This document shows, piece by piece, positions 25,537 through 34,317 of a stretch of DNA of 64,000 bases (the stretch's first letter is position 1; every line of letters starts with the position of its first letter). The notes beneath the pieces were generated by a model, which ran no database searches, was not told the origin of the DNA, and saw only the letters and a program-made list of their open reading frames with translations. Made by a program: the position numbers and the translations under genes. The stretch covers positions 62,001 through 126,000 of the forward strand of contig PBKA01000006.1 of NCBI GenBank assembly GCA_002721305.1, read 5' to 3'. This DNA is from Acidimicrobiaceae bacterium (GTDB lineage: Bacteria > Actinomycetota > Acidimicrobiia > Acidimicrobiales > Poriferisodalaceae).

Positions 25537-26661
25537 TCACAATAGCGAATCCGCTTTGTCAGTCAGACTTGCGATTAGTTCGTCGAAGCTTTTCACAAAC
25601 GATGCGACTCCCTCTTCCTCCAATGTTTCAGCTACGGCTTCAAGGTCGACCCCCTCATTGGAGACAGCTTCTAACGTCGCCTGAGCTCCTGCGGGATCAG
25701 AGTCGATAGTACGGGCCACGGAACCCTTTGCAACGAACGCCTCGATTGTGTTGTCGGGCATGGTGTTAACCGTGTTTGGGCCGATGAGCTCATCTACGTA
25801 CAGGGTTTCGGAGTATGCGGGATTTTTAGTGCTGGTTGAAGCCCACAACGGACGCTGTACCTGAGCCCCTTGAGCGCTCAAGGCCTCCCACCTGGGTCCC
25901 GAAAAAGTCTCCAAGAACCGCTGATAGGCGACTTGTGCTTGAGCGACGGCAGTTTTGCCACGTAATGCGAGCGCGCCATGGGTCCCGATCTCCTCCAATC
26001 GGCGGTCCACTTCTGTGTCCGTCCGCGAAATGAAGAACGAGGCAACACTTGCGATACTTGACAAATCTTTCTGGCCGGAGGAAACGGCGTCTTCCAAGCC
26101 GGCTATGTAGGACTCCATCACCTCGATGTATCTATTCACCGAAAAGATCAGGGTGACATTTATGGACCGTCCTTCCCCGATCATTGTTCGGATCGAAGGG
26201 AGACCTTCCTTGGTACCAGGAATTTTGACCATGAGGTTCGGAGCGTTGATTAGCTCGTGGAGTGCCCGAGCGTCGGTGGTGGTTCTTGTCGTATCTCGGG
26301 CGAGACCGGGGTCTACCTCAACCGAGACGAAGCCGTCGACCCCATTGGATTGCTCATAGACCGGGGCTAGTGCCTGTAACGCTCCTTCGATGTCGCTGGT
26401 AACAAGATCCCAATACGCCTGACGTACAGCGACTCCATCTCTTATCAGTTGCCTAAATTGAGGGTCGTAGTCGTCGCTGCCTTCGATCGCTTTTTGAAAT
26501 ATTGCCGGATTGGAGGTTAACCCTCTGATTCCAGACGCCACCCATTGGTCTAACTCGCCCGAAGTGATCCATCCTCGACGCAAGTTGTCAAGCCACGGAC
26601 TCTGGTGTTCTTGCTGGTACAGCCCAGCGAGCCGTTCCTCTGATTTAAGTTGGTCAGTCAT
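25537..26661 (-). CDS. tal: Transaldolase
   Basis: A 374-residue transaldolase of the long actinobacterial type, working in the non-oxidative pentose phosphate pathway. Signature segments are GIRGLTSNPAIFQKAI, VSVEVDPGLA and NLMVKIPGTKEG, the last holding the Schiff-base Lys; NVTLIFSVNRY follows. GGAGAA lies just before the ATG at 26661. A longer frame to 26733 runs into transketolase. The gene overlaps the end of tkt by 8 bases, making an operon tkt-tal. Confidence 0.93.
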   Translation of the reverse strand: MTDQLKSEERLAGLYQQEHQSPWLDNLRRGWITSGELDQWVASGIRGLTSNPAIFQKAIEGSDDYDPQFRQLIRDGVAVRQAYWDLVTSDIEGALQALAPVYEQSNGVDGFVSVEVDPGLARDTTRTTTDARALHELINAPNLMVKIPGTKEGLPSIRTMIGEGRSINVTLIFSVNRYIEVMESYIAGLEDAVSSGQKDLSSIASVASFFISRTDTEVDRRLEEIGTHGALALRGKTAVAQAQVAYQRFLETFSGPRWEALSAQGAQVQRPLWASTSTKNPAYSETLYVDELIGPNTVNTMPDNTIEAFVAKGSVARTIDSDPAGAQATLEAVSNEGVDLEAVAETLEEEGVASFVKSFDELIASLTDKADSLL

Positions 26662-28633
26662 TTCTTCTCCGGTCTTTATCTGGGGGGAGCAAGTCGCGGG
26701 CTGCGTCCTCAATAGCTGACGCTGAAATGCCAAATTTCGCCATCACCTGGTCACCCGGAGCACTCATCCCGAACTGGTCAATTGTGACCGTGCTATCTGC
26801 CCAACGATCCCAACCAAGTGACACGCCGGCCTCAACGCCGACGACGGGAATTTGTGCGGGTAAGACCTCGTCACGATAAGCGCGATCTTGGCGTTCAAAG
26901 ACTTCCCAAGATGGCATGGAAACGACACGAGAAGCGATACCGTCCTCGGCCAGCGCTGCAGCAGCCTCGACACACAACTGCACCTCCGAGCCAGTCCCTG
27001 CGAGGACAACGTTAGGTTCAGGAGCATCAATGAGAATGTAAGCGCCGCGACTTACTTGGTTGGGTCGATCTGTGCCTTCTAAGACCGGAACATTTTGCCT
27101 TGTGAGAATGATTGCTGTGGGCCCGTTGTTTGTGAGCGCCAGCGCCCATGCTTGACTCACTTCATTTGCATCGGCTGGACGGATCACATCAAGGTCTGGG
27201 ATCGCCCTCAACGAAGCGACCTGTTCGATAGGTTGATGGGTTGGTCCATCTTCACCAACGCCCACGGAGTCATGGCTCCAAACAAAGACTGTTTTGGCCC
27301 GACTTAAAGCAGCCATACGGACCGAAGGACGCATGTAGTCGGCGAATACTAAGAACGTCCCTACAACTGGTATGACGCCACCATGTAAAGCCATGCCGTT
27401 AGCGATGCTGCCCATAGCGTGTTCGCGAACACCGTAATAAAGCTTCCGCCCGCCCGGGTTGCTGGCAGTCATTGCTTGGCTCGCGATGTTGGTACCAGTG
27501 TTGCCCGTCAGATCCGCAGAGCCAGATACCAAAGACGGAACAACATCTATCAGGGCATCAAGAACTTGGTTGTTGGCATTGCGCGTGGCCAACGATGTTC
27601 CAGCGTCGTAAAGAGGTAGCTCGTCAGACCAGCTTGGGAGTGGCGTTCCATCAAGCAGGGTCGCTATCCAACTTTCTCCGAGAGAGCTGTTCTTGACTCG
27701 TTCCTCCCACTCCAAACGCAGGCGCGAACCCCGATGGCCTGCATCCCGATATGTAGATAAAACGTCATCAGCTACTTGAAAAGTTGCCTCCGGATCGAAG
27801 CCCATTGCCTCCTTCGCCGCTGCGATCTCTGCATCATCGGTAATCGCGCCGTGGGCGCCAGGGGTGTCCACCGCCGTGGGTGCTGGAAAGCCAATGTGAC
27901 TGCGAATGATAACTAGTGAGGGTCTTTGGGTTTCCTTCGTTGCGTCAAGCAAAGCGTCGTTGATCATGTTGACGTCTTCTGCGACGTCCCCAAGGTTATT
28001 GACGTGCCAACCGTAGGACTCAAAGCGCTTTTGGGCGTCGTCTGAGACAGTCAGATCAGTCGTTCCATCAATGGTGATTCTGTTGTCGTCGTAGACAACA
28101 ACGAGGTTCCCGAGTTGCTGATGCCCGGCCAGGCTGGCAGCTTCATGGCTGACGCCTTCCATTAAGTCCCCATCGCCACAGATCGCCCAGGTTCTGTGAT
28201 TCACGATTTCGGGACCCAGCCGGGCCTGTAGATGGCGCTCAGCTAGTGCCATACCGACCGCATTCGCGATCCCCTGGCCCAGAGGTCCGGTGGTCACCTC
28301 AATGCCCGGCGTTACACCAACCTCAGGGTGCCCCGGAGTCCGGGATCCAAGTTGTCGAAATTGTTTGATGTCCTCAAGTTCGATTCCGTAACCAGTCAGA
28401 TACAGCATCGAATAGAGAAGCATTGAGGCATGGCCTGCTGAAAGAATGAATCGATCTCGATCGGGCCACAGCGGGTCGACAGCATCGTAATTCATGACGT
28501 TGCTGAACAGGACGTGAGCGAGCGGCGCCAAGGCCATAGCGGTTCCGGAGTGTCCGCTGTTTGCCTGTTTCACCGCATCGAGGGCAAGAGCTCGAATGGT
28601 GTTGATTTGCCGACTCTGAAGATCGCTAGTCAC
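26654..28633 (-). CDS. tkt: Transketolase
   Basis: A transketolase of about 659 residues that moves two-carbon units between sugar phosphates with thiamine diphosphate. It shows the start ALDAVKQANSGHSGTAMALA, the ThDP motif GDGDLMEGVSHEA running to VVYDDNRITIDG, and the pyrimidine-domain FVWSHDSVGVGEDGPTHQP. The usual SGHPG reads SGHSG. A GTG at 28645 is in frame, but GGAGGT sits between it and the GTG at 28633, favouring the latter. It is transcribed with transaldolase. Confidence 0.94.
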   Translation of the reverse strand: MTSDLQSRQINTIRALALDAVKQANSGHSGTAMALAPLAHVLFSNVMNYDAVDPLWPDRDRFILSAGHASMLLYSMLYLTGYGIELEDIKQFRQLGSRTPGHPEVGVTPGIEVTTGPLGQGIANAVGMALAERHLQARLGPEIVNHRTWAICGDGDLMEGVSHEAASLAGHQQLGNLVVVYDDNRITIDGTTDLTVSDDAQKRFESYGWHVNNLGDVAEDVNMINDALLDATKETQRPSLVIIRSHIGFPAPTAVDTPGAHGAITDDAEIAAAKEAMGFDPEATFQVADDVLSTYRDAGHRGSRLRLEWEERVKNSSLGESWIATLLDGTPLPSWSDELPLYDAGTSLATRNANNQVLDALIDVVPSLVSGSADLTGNTGTNIASQAMTASNPGGRKLYYGVREHAMGSIANGMALHGGVIPVVGTFLVFADYMRPSVRMAALSRAKTVFVWSHDSVGVGEDGPTHQPIEQVASLRAIPDLDVIRPADANEVSQAWALALTNNGPTAIILTRQNVPVLEGTDRPNQVSRGAYILIDAPEPNVVLAGTGSEVQLCVEAAAALAEDGIASRVVSMPSWEVFERQDRAYRDEVLPAQIPVVGVEAGVSLGWDRWADSTVTIDQFGMSAPGDQVMAKFGISASAIEDAARDLLPPDKDRRRND

Positions 28634-28686
28634 TTGACCTCCCACGCGGCGAGCCTAGTCCGCTTGCAATAGCATTCCGGGGAGCA

Positions 28687-29823
28687 TCAGTCGCGGAAAA
28701 TCGCTGCCGATGCCGTGAAGCCATGGAGAAACGAGTGGGACCCGACGGGGCCAATTTCGCCGGCACAAAACATGCCGGCGACAGCCCCATCCGTAATCTT
28801 TGAAGCGATCCGTTCGGCGTCATGGTGCGGAATGTCAAAGAGATTTTCACCGCGCCCGTTGCAGGTAAATAGCAGCGCCCCGTCGGCGGATTCGAGATTA
28901 GATGTCAATAACCGCAAATCTTCCTGTGCGGAAACGGCATCGCGTACTTGAAATTGAATGGTGCTCCCAACCGGGACGACGTCGCCGAGTGCCACAACTC
29001 CGCTCTTCTGGTCTGCCCCCATCACAGCTCGAATCAGGAAGTCGCCACGAGAGAACTCAACTCGATGCTCGTCAATTACGCGACCTACATGAAGTCCGCT
29101 GGCGACAAGGGAGCGTTCATCGTCAGACATTTCTTTGACGATGTCTTGGAGCCTTTCTAGTGCTGGTTGGCCCGCAAGCTCGTAAATCAGATTTCCGTCC
29201 GATTTGGTGACAATTAGTGGTGATCCGATAGGTCGACAACCTTGAGAGACCAGTGGTTCTATGACCATCTTTCCTGCAAGAAGTACCCCAACCGCACCAT
29301 GGGTAAAGGAGGCATCGTTAAGCAAAAGGCGATTTATCCCCGGGGCACTGCCCGCAGAAGCGAGACCTCCAATCACCTGAAGGTCAGGGAAACGAGAACC
29401 CAAGTCGTTGATAGCGTTTTCCACCGGAAATGAGAACGGGTCGGCCAGAAGAACCAAAGTGTGAGGCACGCCGTGTAGCGCTTCATGAGATTGCAGATCG
29501 TGCAATTCGTGTACGTCGTCGGCGAGTCGAACCGGCGTAGCTCCTCCATCGAAATTGCCCGCAAAGATGGAGATGGCACTTTGATTCTCTATTTCCTTTT
29601 CGCCACAAATCACCGAAATGGCGGTACTGCCTACCAGCGTGCCAGGAGCCAACATCTCGCGTATAGCGAGGGCAAGGTCTTCAACTCGAGTAACAAACGC
29701 CCCTGACACAAAGAGCACAGCCAGATCTGGAGAAGGGCCAAGCTTGTCGATGATTTGGCCGATGGCCTCGGCCACCGCAACTCCTGGATCTCCATGTGTT
29801 GAGAGACTGGAGGCGTAGGGCAT
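28687..29823 (-). CDS. FIST-domain protein
   Basis: A 378-residue protein with the FIST N and C domains. The N-terminal half reads LAVLFVSGAFVTRVEDLALAI and then LVGSTAISVICGEKEIE; the C-terminal half has ALLFTCNGRGENLF and MFCAGEIGPVGSHSFLHGFT. FIST domains are thought to bind small ligands such as amino acids and often sit beside signalling domains; here they are alone. GAGGAG precedes the ATG. It lies 9 bases after a small uncharacterised gene, with which it probably forms an operon, and upstream of tkt-tal. Confidence 0.85.
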   Translation of the reverse strand: MPYASSLSTHGDPGVAVAEAIGQIIDKLGPSPDLAVLFVSGAFVTRVEDLALAIREMLAPGTLVGSTAISVICGEKEIENQSAISIFAGNFDGGATPVRLADDVHELHDLQSHEALHGVPHTLVLLADPFSFPVENAINDLGSRFPDLQVIGGLASAGSAPGINRLLLNDASFTHGAVGVLLAGKMVIEPLVSQGCRPIGSPLIVTKSDGNLIYELAGQPALERLQDIVKEMSDDERSLVASGLHVGRVIDEHRVEFSRGDFLIRAVMGADQKSGVVALGDVVPVGSTIQFQVRDAVSAQEDLRLLTSNLESADGALLFTCNGRGENLFDIPHHDAERIASKITDGAVAGMFCAGEIGPVGSHSFLHGFTASAAIFRD

Positions 29824-29832
29824 TGGGACTCC

Positions 29833-30216
29833 TCAAGGCTGAAGGATAGTCAGCGGCACTTTGGTAGCGGGGCCGCCGTCAATGCGACAGTGGGCTTCCA
29901 CCGTTGAGGGTTCGGCGACCTCCAGCGTCGCTTGGACGAGGTTATATCCGAATTTTCCGGGTTCGACATTAACAGGTTGCACGTTTCGGACGTCTAACGA
30001 CTGACCATCGGCGTGAAAGGTGACCTCTAACGCTGCGAAGCCTTGGTGATCAGGCGGGCAGCGTAACAGAACCAACAAGTGAGGTTGAAGCGTTGCCGGA
30101 AAAGGCGAAGGAGCGGTGATCGAGAAGTAGACGCCGGTAAGGTCGAGGCGGGCTGAGCCACCTTCTGCTTGCCGCATATCGAAGCTCTCCAGAAAAAGTG
30201 CAGTAATAATCTCCAC
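29833..30216 (-). CDS. Uncharacterised beta-rich protein (DUF6941-like)
   Basis: 127 residues with alternating hydrophobic strands and no catalytic motif. The N-terminal ITALFLESFDMRQ and the LDLTGVYFSI strand, ending in a C-terminal beta-sandwich-like region, recall DUF6941-type proteins; I am not sure of the match. The frame continues to 30252, but the GTG at 30216 fits the start of the conserved region and clears the divergent LON-domain gene. It is followed after 9 bases by the FIST gene. Confidence 0.55.
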   Translation of the reverse strand: MEIITALFLESFDMRQAEGGSARLDLTGVYFSITAPSPFPATLQPHLLVLLRCPPDHQGFAALEVTFHADGQSLDVRNVQPVNVEPGKFGYNLVQATLEVAEPSTVEAHCRIDGGPATKVPLTILQP

Positions 30217-30310
30217 GGCCGTGATTATGCGTCCTGAATGGCTTCGGCTCAAGTCACCCGTCGCTATTCAAAATATGAATAAGGTCTCTGGCAGCGTTTC
30301 GAGGCTCACA

Positions 30311-30979
30311 ATGGCGAACAACGAGCAGGCTTTGACTGCTTCCGAAGAGAACACTCCTCAAGAAAGCCCGATGTTCCCATTGGGAACTGTGCTTCTACCT
30401 GGAAGCGTGCTTCCGCTTCACATATTTGAAGATAGGTACCGACAGCTGGCCGAATTCTGTACCGCAAACAATTCAAATTTCGGCGTGGTCCTGATCGAGC
30501 GAGGTCACGAAGTTGGGGGAGGGGATACCCGTTCGACTGTTGGGTGCAGCGCGACCATTGTAAATCACGAACGTTTTCCTGATGGTCGTTGGGCGTTAGT
30601 GGTCTTGGGTACGACCAGACTTCGAATAGAAGAGTGGCTGGCTGACGCCCCTTACCCGAGAGCACGTACCACAGAACTCCCGGAGGAGATGGGCGGTGCA
30701 ACAATGCAACGAGCCCTGCAGGTACTAGAGAAACTCGAAACATTTGTCCAACAGGCTCAACAGATGGGCTACCAAGTTGCCTCCGTAGACGGAGATGCCG
30801 TCGTCGCCGGCCTTAACGTCACAGAACTCAGCTACCGAATCGCCGAACTAACCCCGGTGGGTCCGTTCGATAAGCAGACACTACTCATGGCCTCAACAGT
30901 GGCAACACGTATCGACCTAATTGAGGAACAGATTGATGGATTATCCGAAATACTGGCGGCTGGAGGGAATAAGCCATAA
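30311..30979 (+). CDS. LON substrate-binding (N-terminal) domain protein
   Basis: A 222-residue stand-alone LON-N domain (PUA-like fold). The family pattern is MFPLGTVLLPGSVLPLHIFEDRY, followed by FGVVLIERGHEVGG and the VVLGTTRLRI strand. There is no ATPase or Ser-Lys protease part, so it is not the Lon protease. Such single-domain proteins are widespread in actinobacteria and of unknown role, possibly substrate recognition. GAGG sits six bases before the ATG at 30311; in-frame upstream starts lie in the divergent promoter region. Confidence 0.83.
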   Translation: MANNEQALTASEENTPQESPMFPLGTVLLPGSVLPLHIFEDRYRQLAEFCTANNSNFGVVLIERGHEVGGGDTRSTVGCSATIVNHERFPDGRWALVVLGTTRLRIEEWLADAPYPRARTTELPEEMGGATMQRALQVLEKLETFVQQAQQMGYQVASVDGDAVVAGLNVTELSYRIAELTPVGPFDKQTLLMASTVATRIDLIEEQIDGLSEILAAGGNKP

Positions 30980-31043
30980 CTCGTAGTGGCTGATGCCAGG
31001 CTTCTGGCATGCTGAGTGCGACAAAACTCCAGAGGTAGGCAAG

Positions 31044-31367
31044 ATGTCGATTCAAAACGGGGGATTAAGGGGCGACGTTGATGATCTTGTGGCGACGCTG
31101 CGTGCCTACCTCAAACAAGAAACAATAGGGCCGCTCAGAGGTTTAGGGAGATATTTGACCTTCGGCTTGGCCGGAACGATCTGTTTCACCGTCGGCGGTC
31201 TGTTCTTGGTTCTGGCAACCATTAGAACCTTGCAGGCCACAACGGACGCCTTTCAAGGCAATCTCAGTTTCCTTCCTTACCTTGGCGGCGTGATCACATG
31301 CGTGGCACTTGTCTCATTAGCAACACTGGGCATGAAACGAGACGGAAGGCGACATTCAGGTGGCTGA
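31044..31367 (+). CDS. Phage-holin-3_6-like (DUF1469) small membrane protein
   Basis: 107 residues with a polar N-terminal helix and two transmembrane helices (about residues 35-60 and 78-100), the layout of the DUF1469/holin-like family. In actinobacteria this is a common housekeeping membrane protein rather than a phage lysis gene. AGAGG lies upstream of the ATG at 31044; an upstream in-frame ATG is less likely. It overlaps the next gene by 8 bases, so the two are coupled. Confidence 0.7.
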   Translation: MSIQNGGLRGDVDDLVATLRAYLKQETIGPLRGLGRYLTFGLAGTICFTVGGLFLVLATIRTLQATTDAFQGNLSFLPYLGGVITCVALVSLATLGMKRDGRRHSGG

Positions 31368-31584
31368 ACTAGGCAACGAAGATGAGTCAAGGATCACCTC
31401 CGATGACCTCCACGCGCGGTTCGGCCGTTTGACAGGCGAATCGGACGACAGCCCGGCGCCGATCGAACGTCCTGGAATAGCGCTACTCGGGCTTGTCGTC
31501 GTGGGAGCACTCGTCGTTGCCTTTGCCTTGGGTCGGCGAGCCGGAAGAAAGAAATCAACCTTTGTTGAGATCGTCAGGCTTTAA
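31360..31584 (+). CDS. Small single-pass membrane protein
   Basis: 74 residues with an acidic N-terminal half, one hydrophobic helix (GIALLGLVVVGALVVAFALG) followed by a basic GRRAGRKK stop-transfer segment, consistent with an N-out or N-in anchor. It starts at a GTG overlapping the holin-like gene and its TAA overlaps the next ATG. I do not recognise the family. Its conserved place between the holin-like protein and trmI suggests an envelope role for this group. Confidence 0.65.
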   Translation: MAELGNEDESRITSDDLHARFGRLTGESDDSPAPIERPGIALLGLVVVGALVVAFALGRRAGRKKSTFVEIVRL

Positions 31585-31820
31585 TGGGACTGCGAACTGA
31601 ATTCAGCGATTTTCGTCTAGGGCGGATCCTCTCAAGTTCTTGGCGTCGCGGCCGGAATGGAAGCGGAATATGGGTTGCAGTAGCAGCAGTCGCGACGACG
31701 TTTCGAGTCATGCGACACCTCAGTAAACGTAAGCCCAGAGTGGAGTTTCAACGAGAACTGAAGCCGGGCGAATCGTTGCGTATAGATCACGTCGAACGAG
31801 GAACAGACGGTCGCCCGTGA
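31584..31820 (+). CDS. Small basic protein upstream of trmI
   Basis: 78 residues with a central hydrophobic stretch (GIWVAVAAVATTFRVMRHL) flanked by Arg/Lys-rich segments, so possibly a small membrane-associated protein. The ATG overlaps the stop of the preceding gene, and the stop overlaps the GTG of trmI. Family not recognised. Confidence 0.6.
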   Translation: MGLRTEFSDFRLGRILSSSWRRGRNGSGIWVAVAAVATTFRVMRHLSKRKPRVEFQRELKPGESLRIDHVERGTDGRP

Positions 31821-32620
31821 GAAAACCAGGAACTGCCCGAAATTCGGATTTGCGCCGTCTTGCTGCGGGGGAGCAGGTGCTTCTCATAGATAATCGGCAG
31901 CGGCGTTACATGATCGAATTGGCAGACGGAGGAGAATTCCACTCCCACTCAGGGGTTATAGCCCACGACGTAATTATCGGGAGTCCGGAAGGTAGCGAGT
32001 ACAGAACTGGTTCGAACGCTCGCTTCGTAGTCCTTCGACCAACAATTAATGATCACGTCTTAAAGATGCCGCGAGGTGCTCAGGTCATCTACCCCAAAGA
32101 CCTCGGACCGATGCTGATCTTGGCGGACATCTCACCCGGTCAACGCGTCTTTGAATCCGGTGTTGGGTCGGGAGCGTTGTCAACGGTTCTATTGCGGGCA
32201 GGAGCCCTGGTCACCGGCTACGAAATTCGCGAAGATTTCGCCGCAACGGCCGTCTCCAACGTCGAAATGTTCTTAGGGTCCGAGATCCTTACCGCATATG
32301 AGGTCAAACTTCGCGACGCGTACGAAGAACATGAGGACACGGGTTTCGATAGAGCAGTGCTTGATTTACCAGAGCCATGGCAAGTGGTACCCCACCTAGA
32401 GGGCTCCTTGCGGCGGGGCGGCATTTTGGTGGCGTACAACCCATCAATCATCCAAGTGCAAACCCTGCGCAAGCGGCTCGCCAGTGGACCTTGGGCCCTC
32501 ATCGAGACTGTTGAAGTCTTAAACCGAACATGGCATGTCGAGGGTAACTCCGTGCGACCGGACCATCGAATGGTTGCGCACACAGGGTTCTTGACACACG
32601 CCCGCCTCATTGAGAGCTAG
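31817..32620 (+). CDS. trmI: tRNA (adenine-N1)-methyltransferase TrmI
   Basis: A 267-residue methyltransferase that places m1A58 in the T-loop of tRNA. The N-terminal beta-domain is followed by the SAM-binding motif ESGVGSGALS; RAVLDLPEPWQV supplies the target-recognition Asp, and LVAYNPSIIQVQ follows. Length and domain order match actinobacterial TrmI (Rv2118c). The GTG start overlaps the preceding gene. In Mycobacterium the same gene lies next to the proteasome locus, and it does here too. Confidence 0.92.
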   Translation: MRKPGTARNSDLRRLAAGEQVLLIDNRQRRYMIELADGGEFHSHSGVIAHDVIIGSPEGSEYRTGSNARFVVLRPTINDHVLKMPRGAQVIYPKDLGPMLILADISPGQRVFESGVGSGALSTVLLRAGALVTGYEIREDFAATAVSNVEMFLGSEILTAYEVKLRDAYEEHEDTGFDRAVLDLPEPWQVVPHLEGSLRRGGILVAYNPSIIQVQTLRKRLASGPWALIETVEVLNRTWHVEGNSVRPDHRMVAHTGFLTHARLIES

Positions 32621-32630
32621 CGGTTAGCCC

Positions 32631-33809
32631 GTGATTCTCGACGCAGTCTTCGGTGTCTTGGCAGTTCTTGCGGTAATTATGGGCTGGCGCGGAGGGTTAA
32701 TCGGCCGTCTCGGCGCATGGGTGGGGTTTGGGCTGGGGGCTCTCGTTGCGGCTAGATGGGCTGCGGACTCCATTGACATTCTGGGTGTCAAGGGAGAACA
32801 TCAACGGCTAGTAACTGCGGCGCTGGCGGTGTTGGTTGCAGGAGTGATCGGCCACGCTATCGGGTGGCGTCTCGCTCGCGGTCTTCGTAACCTTGTCCCT
32901 CGCCCATTTAGATGGCTCGATTCGCTGGCAGGGGTGGCTGGAGGAGTCGGAACTGTGGCACTGCTTGTGTGGCTGATACTCCCACCATTCTCAGCAGCCC
33001 AAGGTTGGCCGCAGCGCCAAACTTCTGCATCCAAAGTGGTCGCGGTTGTGGAACAACTGTCGCCGCTGACCCCTAACGGACGCGGGCTCTTGGATCGACT
33101 GTTGGAGGATTGGCCCCGAATTCCGTCATTCGACTCAAAGACACCCCCAGTTGAGGTTGGAGAACCGCCCGAGGAACTAGCGGTGAGTGCAGAGATCTTA
33201 GAGACCGTGGCGGCCTCGGTAGTTCGTGTTCAATCGGTGGCATGCAGTCAACGCCAAGACGGAACAGCATTTGTGATCGCACCTGGTGCAGCGTTAACGA
33301 ATGCTCACGTGGTCGCAGGGTCACAAAATGTTGAAATAGCACTTCCCGGCCAACAGCCATCTCCAGCTACTGTTACAGCTTTTGATCCGGAGAGGGACCT
33401 AGCGCTCCTTCGAGTAGATCCTGACCTAGTACCCCTGCGGCTCCAGGTCCCACAGGCGGGACAGCTGGCTGCTGTGGTTGGGCATCCAGCCGGAGGTCCA
33501 CTGCGCACTGCGCCAATACGGCTTGTTGAACGAGCGACCGATAATGGTAGAGACCTCTATGACTCGATGGATATCACCCGCAAATTTTGGTTTGCCGCCG
33601 CGCACTTACAGTCAGGCGACAGTGGGGCTCCTGTTGTAGATACGGAAGGATCCGTCCTAGGTATTATTTTCGCAGTGGCACCGAGTAACGCACCGGACTA
33701 TCAGCGCGCCGCCTACGTCTTGGACCGGTCGGAAATAGCTGGTTTTATTGCCGAAACAGTCGCTTTTGGAGAACGCAGCGTAGTCGGCACAGGGAAATGC
33801 ATACGTTGA
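32631..33809 (+). CDS. MarP-like membrane serine protease
   Basis: 392 residues: four N-terminal transmembrane helices of the CvpA-like type (about residues 1-120) and an extracytoplasmic chymotrypsin-fold protease. The catalytic triad is His in TNAHVVAG (about residue 225), Asp in DLALLRVD (about 256) and Ser in GDSGAPVV (about 330). Two Cys, in VACSQRQ and the C-terminal GKC, match the disulfide pair known in M. tuberculosis MarP, which protects against acid and oxidative stress. Here the gene sits between trmI and the proteasome locus. GTG start 10 bases after trmI. Confidence 0.87.
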   Translation: MILDAVFGVLAVLAVIMGWRGGLIGRLGAWVGFGLGALVAARWAADSIDILGVKGEHQRLVTAALAVLVAGVIGHAIGWRLARGLRNLVPRPFRWLDSLAGVAGGVGTVALLVWLILPPFSAAQGWPQRQTSASKVVAVVEQLSPLTPNGRGLLDRLLEDWPRIPSFDSKTPPVEVGEPPEELAVSAEILETVAASVVRVQSVACSQRQDGTAFVIAPGAALTNAHVVAGSQNVEIALPGQQPSPATVTAFDPERDLALLRVDPDLVPLRLQVPQAGQLAAVVGHPAGGPLRTAPIRLVERATDNGRDLYDSMDITRKFWFAAAHLQSGDSGAPVVDTEGSVLGIIFAVAPSNAPDYQRAAYVLDRSEIAGFIAETVAFGERSVVGTGKCIR

Positions 33810-33867
33810 GGGTGTCAACGGGGCCTAACGGAAGCCGATGTGACGATTCGACGGAGTGATACTTGAA

Positions 33868-34101
33868 TCAAGCTTCGATATAGATGCATTCCCCGGGGCA
33901 CTCTTCGGCCGACTCGATTACAGCGTCGAGCTGGGAATCAGGGAAGTTTGCCAGGGCTTCAGCGCCGCCTGGGTCCGACATGACGTTCCCGTCTTCCACG
34001 ACATACGCCAAACCGTCATCTAGCAGGGTGAACACATCAGGCGCGATCTCCTCGCAGAGGCCATCGCCCGTGCAAAGGTCTTGATCAATCCAGACTTTCA
34101 T
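33868..34101 (-). CDS. [3Fe-4S]-type ferredoxin
   Basis: A 77-residue ferredoxin of the actinobacterial P450-associated type. Its cluster motif is CTGDGLC, followed by VFTLLDDGLAYV, and a final C-P in EECPGEC. The second Cys of a 4Fe-4S motif is replaced by Asp (CxxDxxC), which points to a 3Fe-4S cluster. The frame reaches upstream to 34302, but that extension has no family similarity, and AAGGAG and AAAGG lie before the ATG at 34101. It is transcribed away from mpa and its electron partners are not in the window. Confidence 0.85.
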   Translation of the reverse strand: MKVWIDQDLCTGDGLCEEIAPDVFTLLDDGLAYVVEDGNVMSDPGGAEALANFPDSQLDAVIESAEECPGECIYIEA

Positions 34102-34317
34102 GCTGTTGCCTTTCTCCTTGGTGCAAGGAAGCTCGGCGGTTCCAAGGGGGATGCCAGCCCACAATGTCGAGCCGACGCCTTCCAATTTACCTTGATGGTG
34201 AGGAGCAGGCGCAACTTTCTTACAAAGTTCGGCAAAAGGTATTTGCTTCGTTGAGCCACTTCCATCGCGTATTCGTGTAGCTTCCGGTTCAGGCAAGCGC
34301 AAAGTCCGGGGATCGTG
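34102..34317. other. 216-bp divergent intergenic region, ferredoxin / mpa
   Basis: This is the longest gene-free gap in the window. It separates the reverse-strand ferredoxin from the forward-strand proteasome ATPase. It should hold promoters for both, but I cannot point to convincing -35/-10 boxes. The only clear structure is the short hairpin at 34115-34129. Confidence 0.4.
34114..34129 (-). promoter_or_regulatory. Hairpin overlapping the ferredoxin Shine-Dalgarno
   Basis: TCCTTG (34115-34120) and CAAGGA (34124-34129) form a perfect 6-bp stem with a 3-base loop just upstream of the ferredoxin ATG. The complementary strand reads CAAGGAG within this stem, so the stronger AAGGAG could be hidden from the ribosome, leaving the closer AAAGG. 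Sequence symmetry is visible; a regulatory role is inference. Confidence 0.25.

Noticed and set aside
31044-31367. Phage or lysis module, suggested by the holin-like protein
   Set aside because: No endolysin, integrase or structural phage gene is near; the holin-like family is common in actinobacterial chromosomes.
34102-34302. N-terminal extension of the ferredoxin to a 144-residue protein
   Set aside because: The added part has no similarity to ferredoxins and no ribosome binding site, while AAGGAG/AAAGG precede the ATG at 34101.
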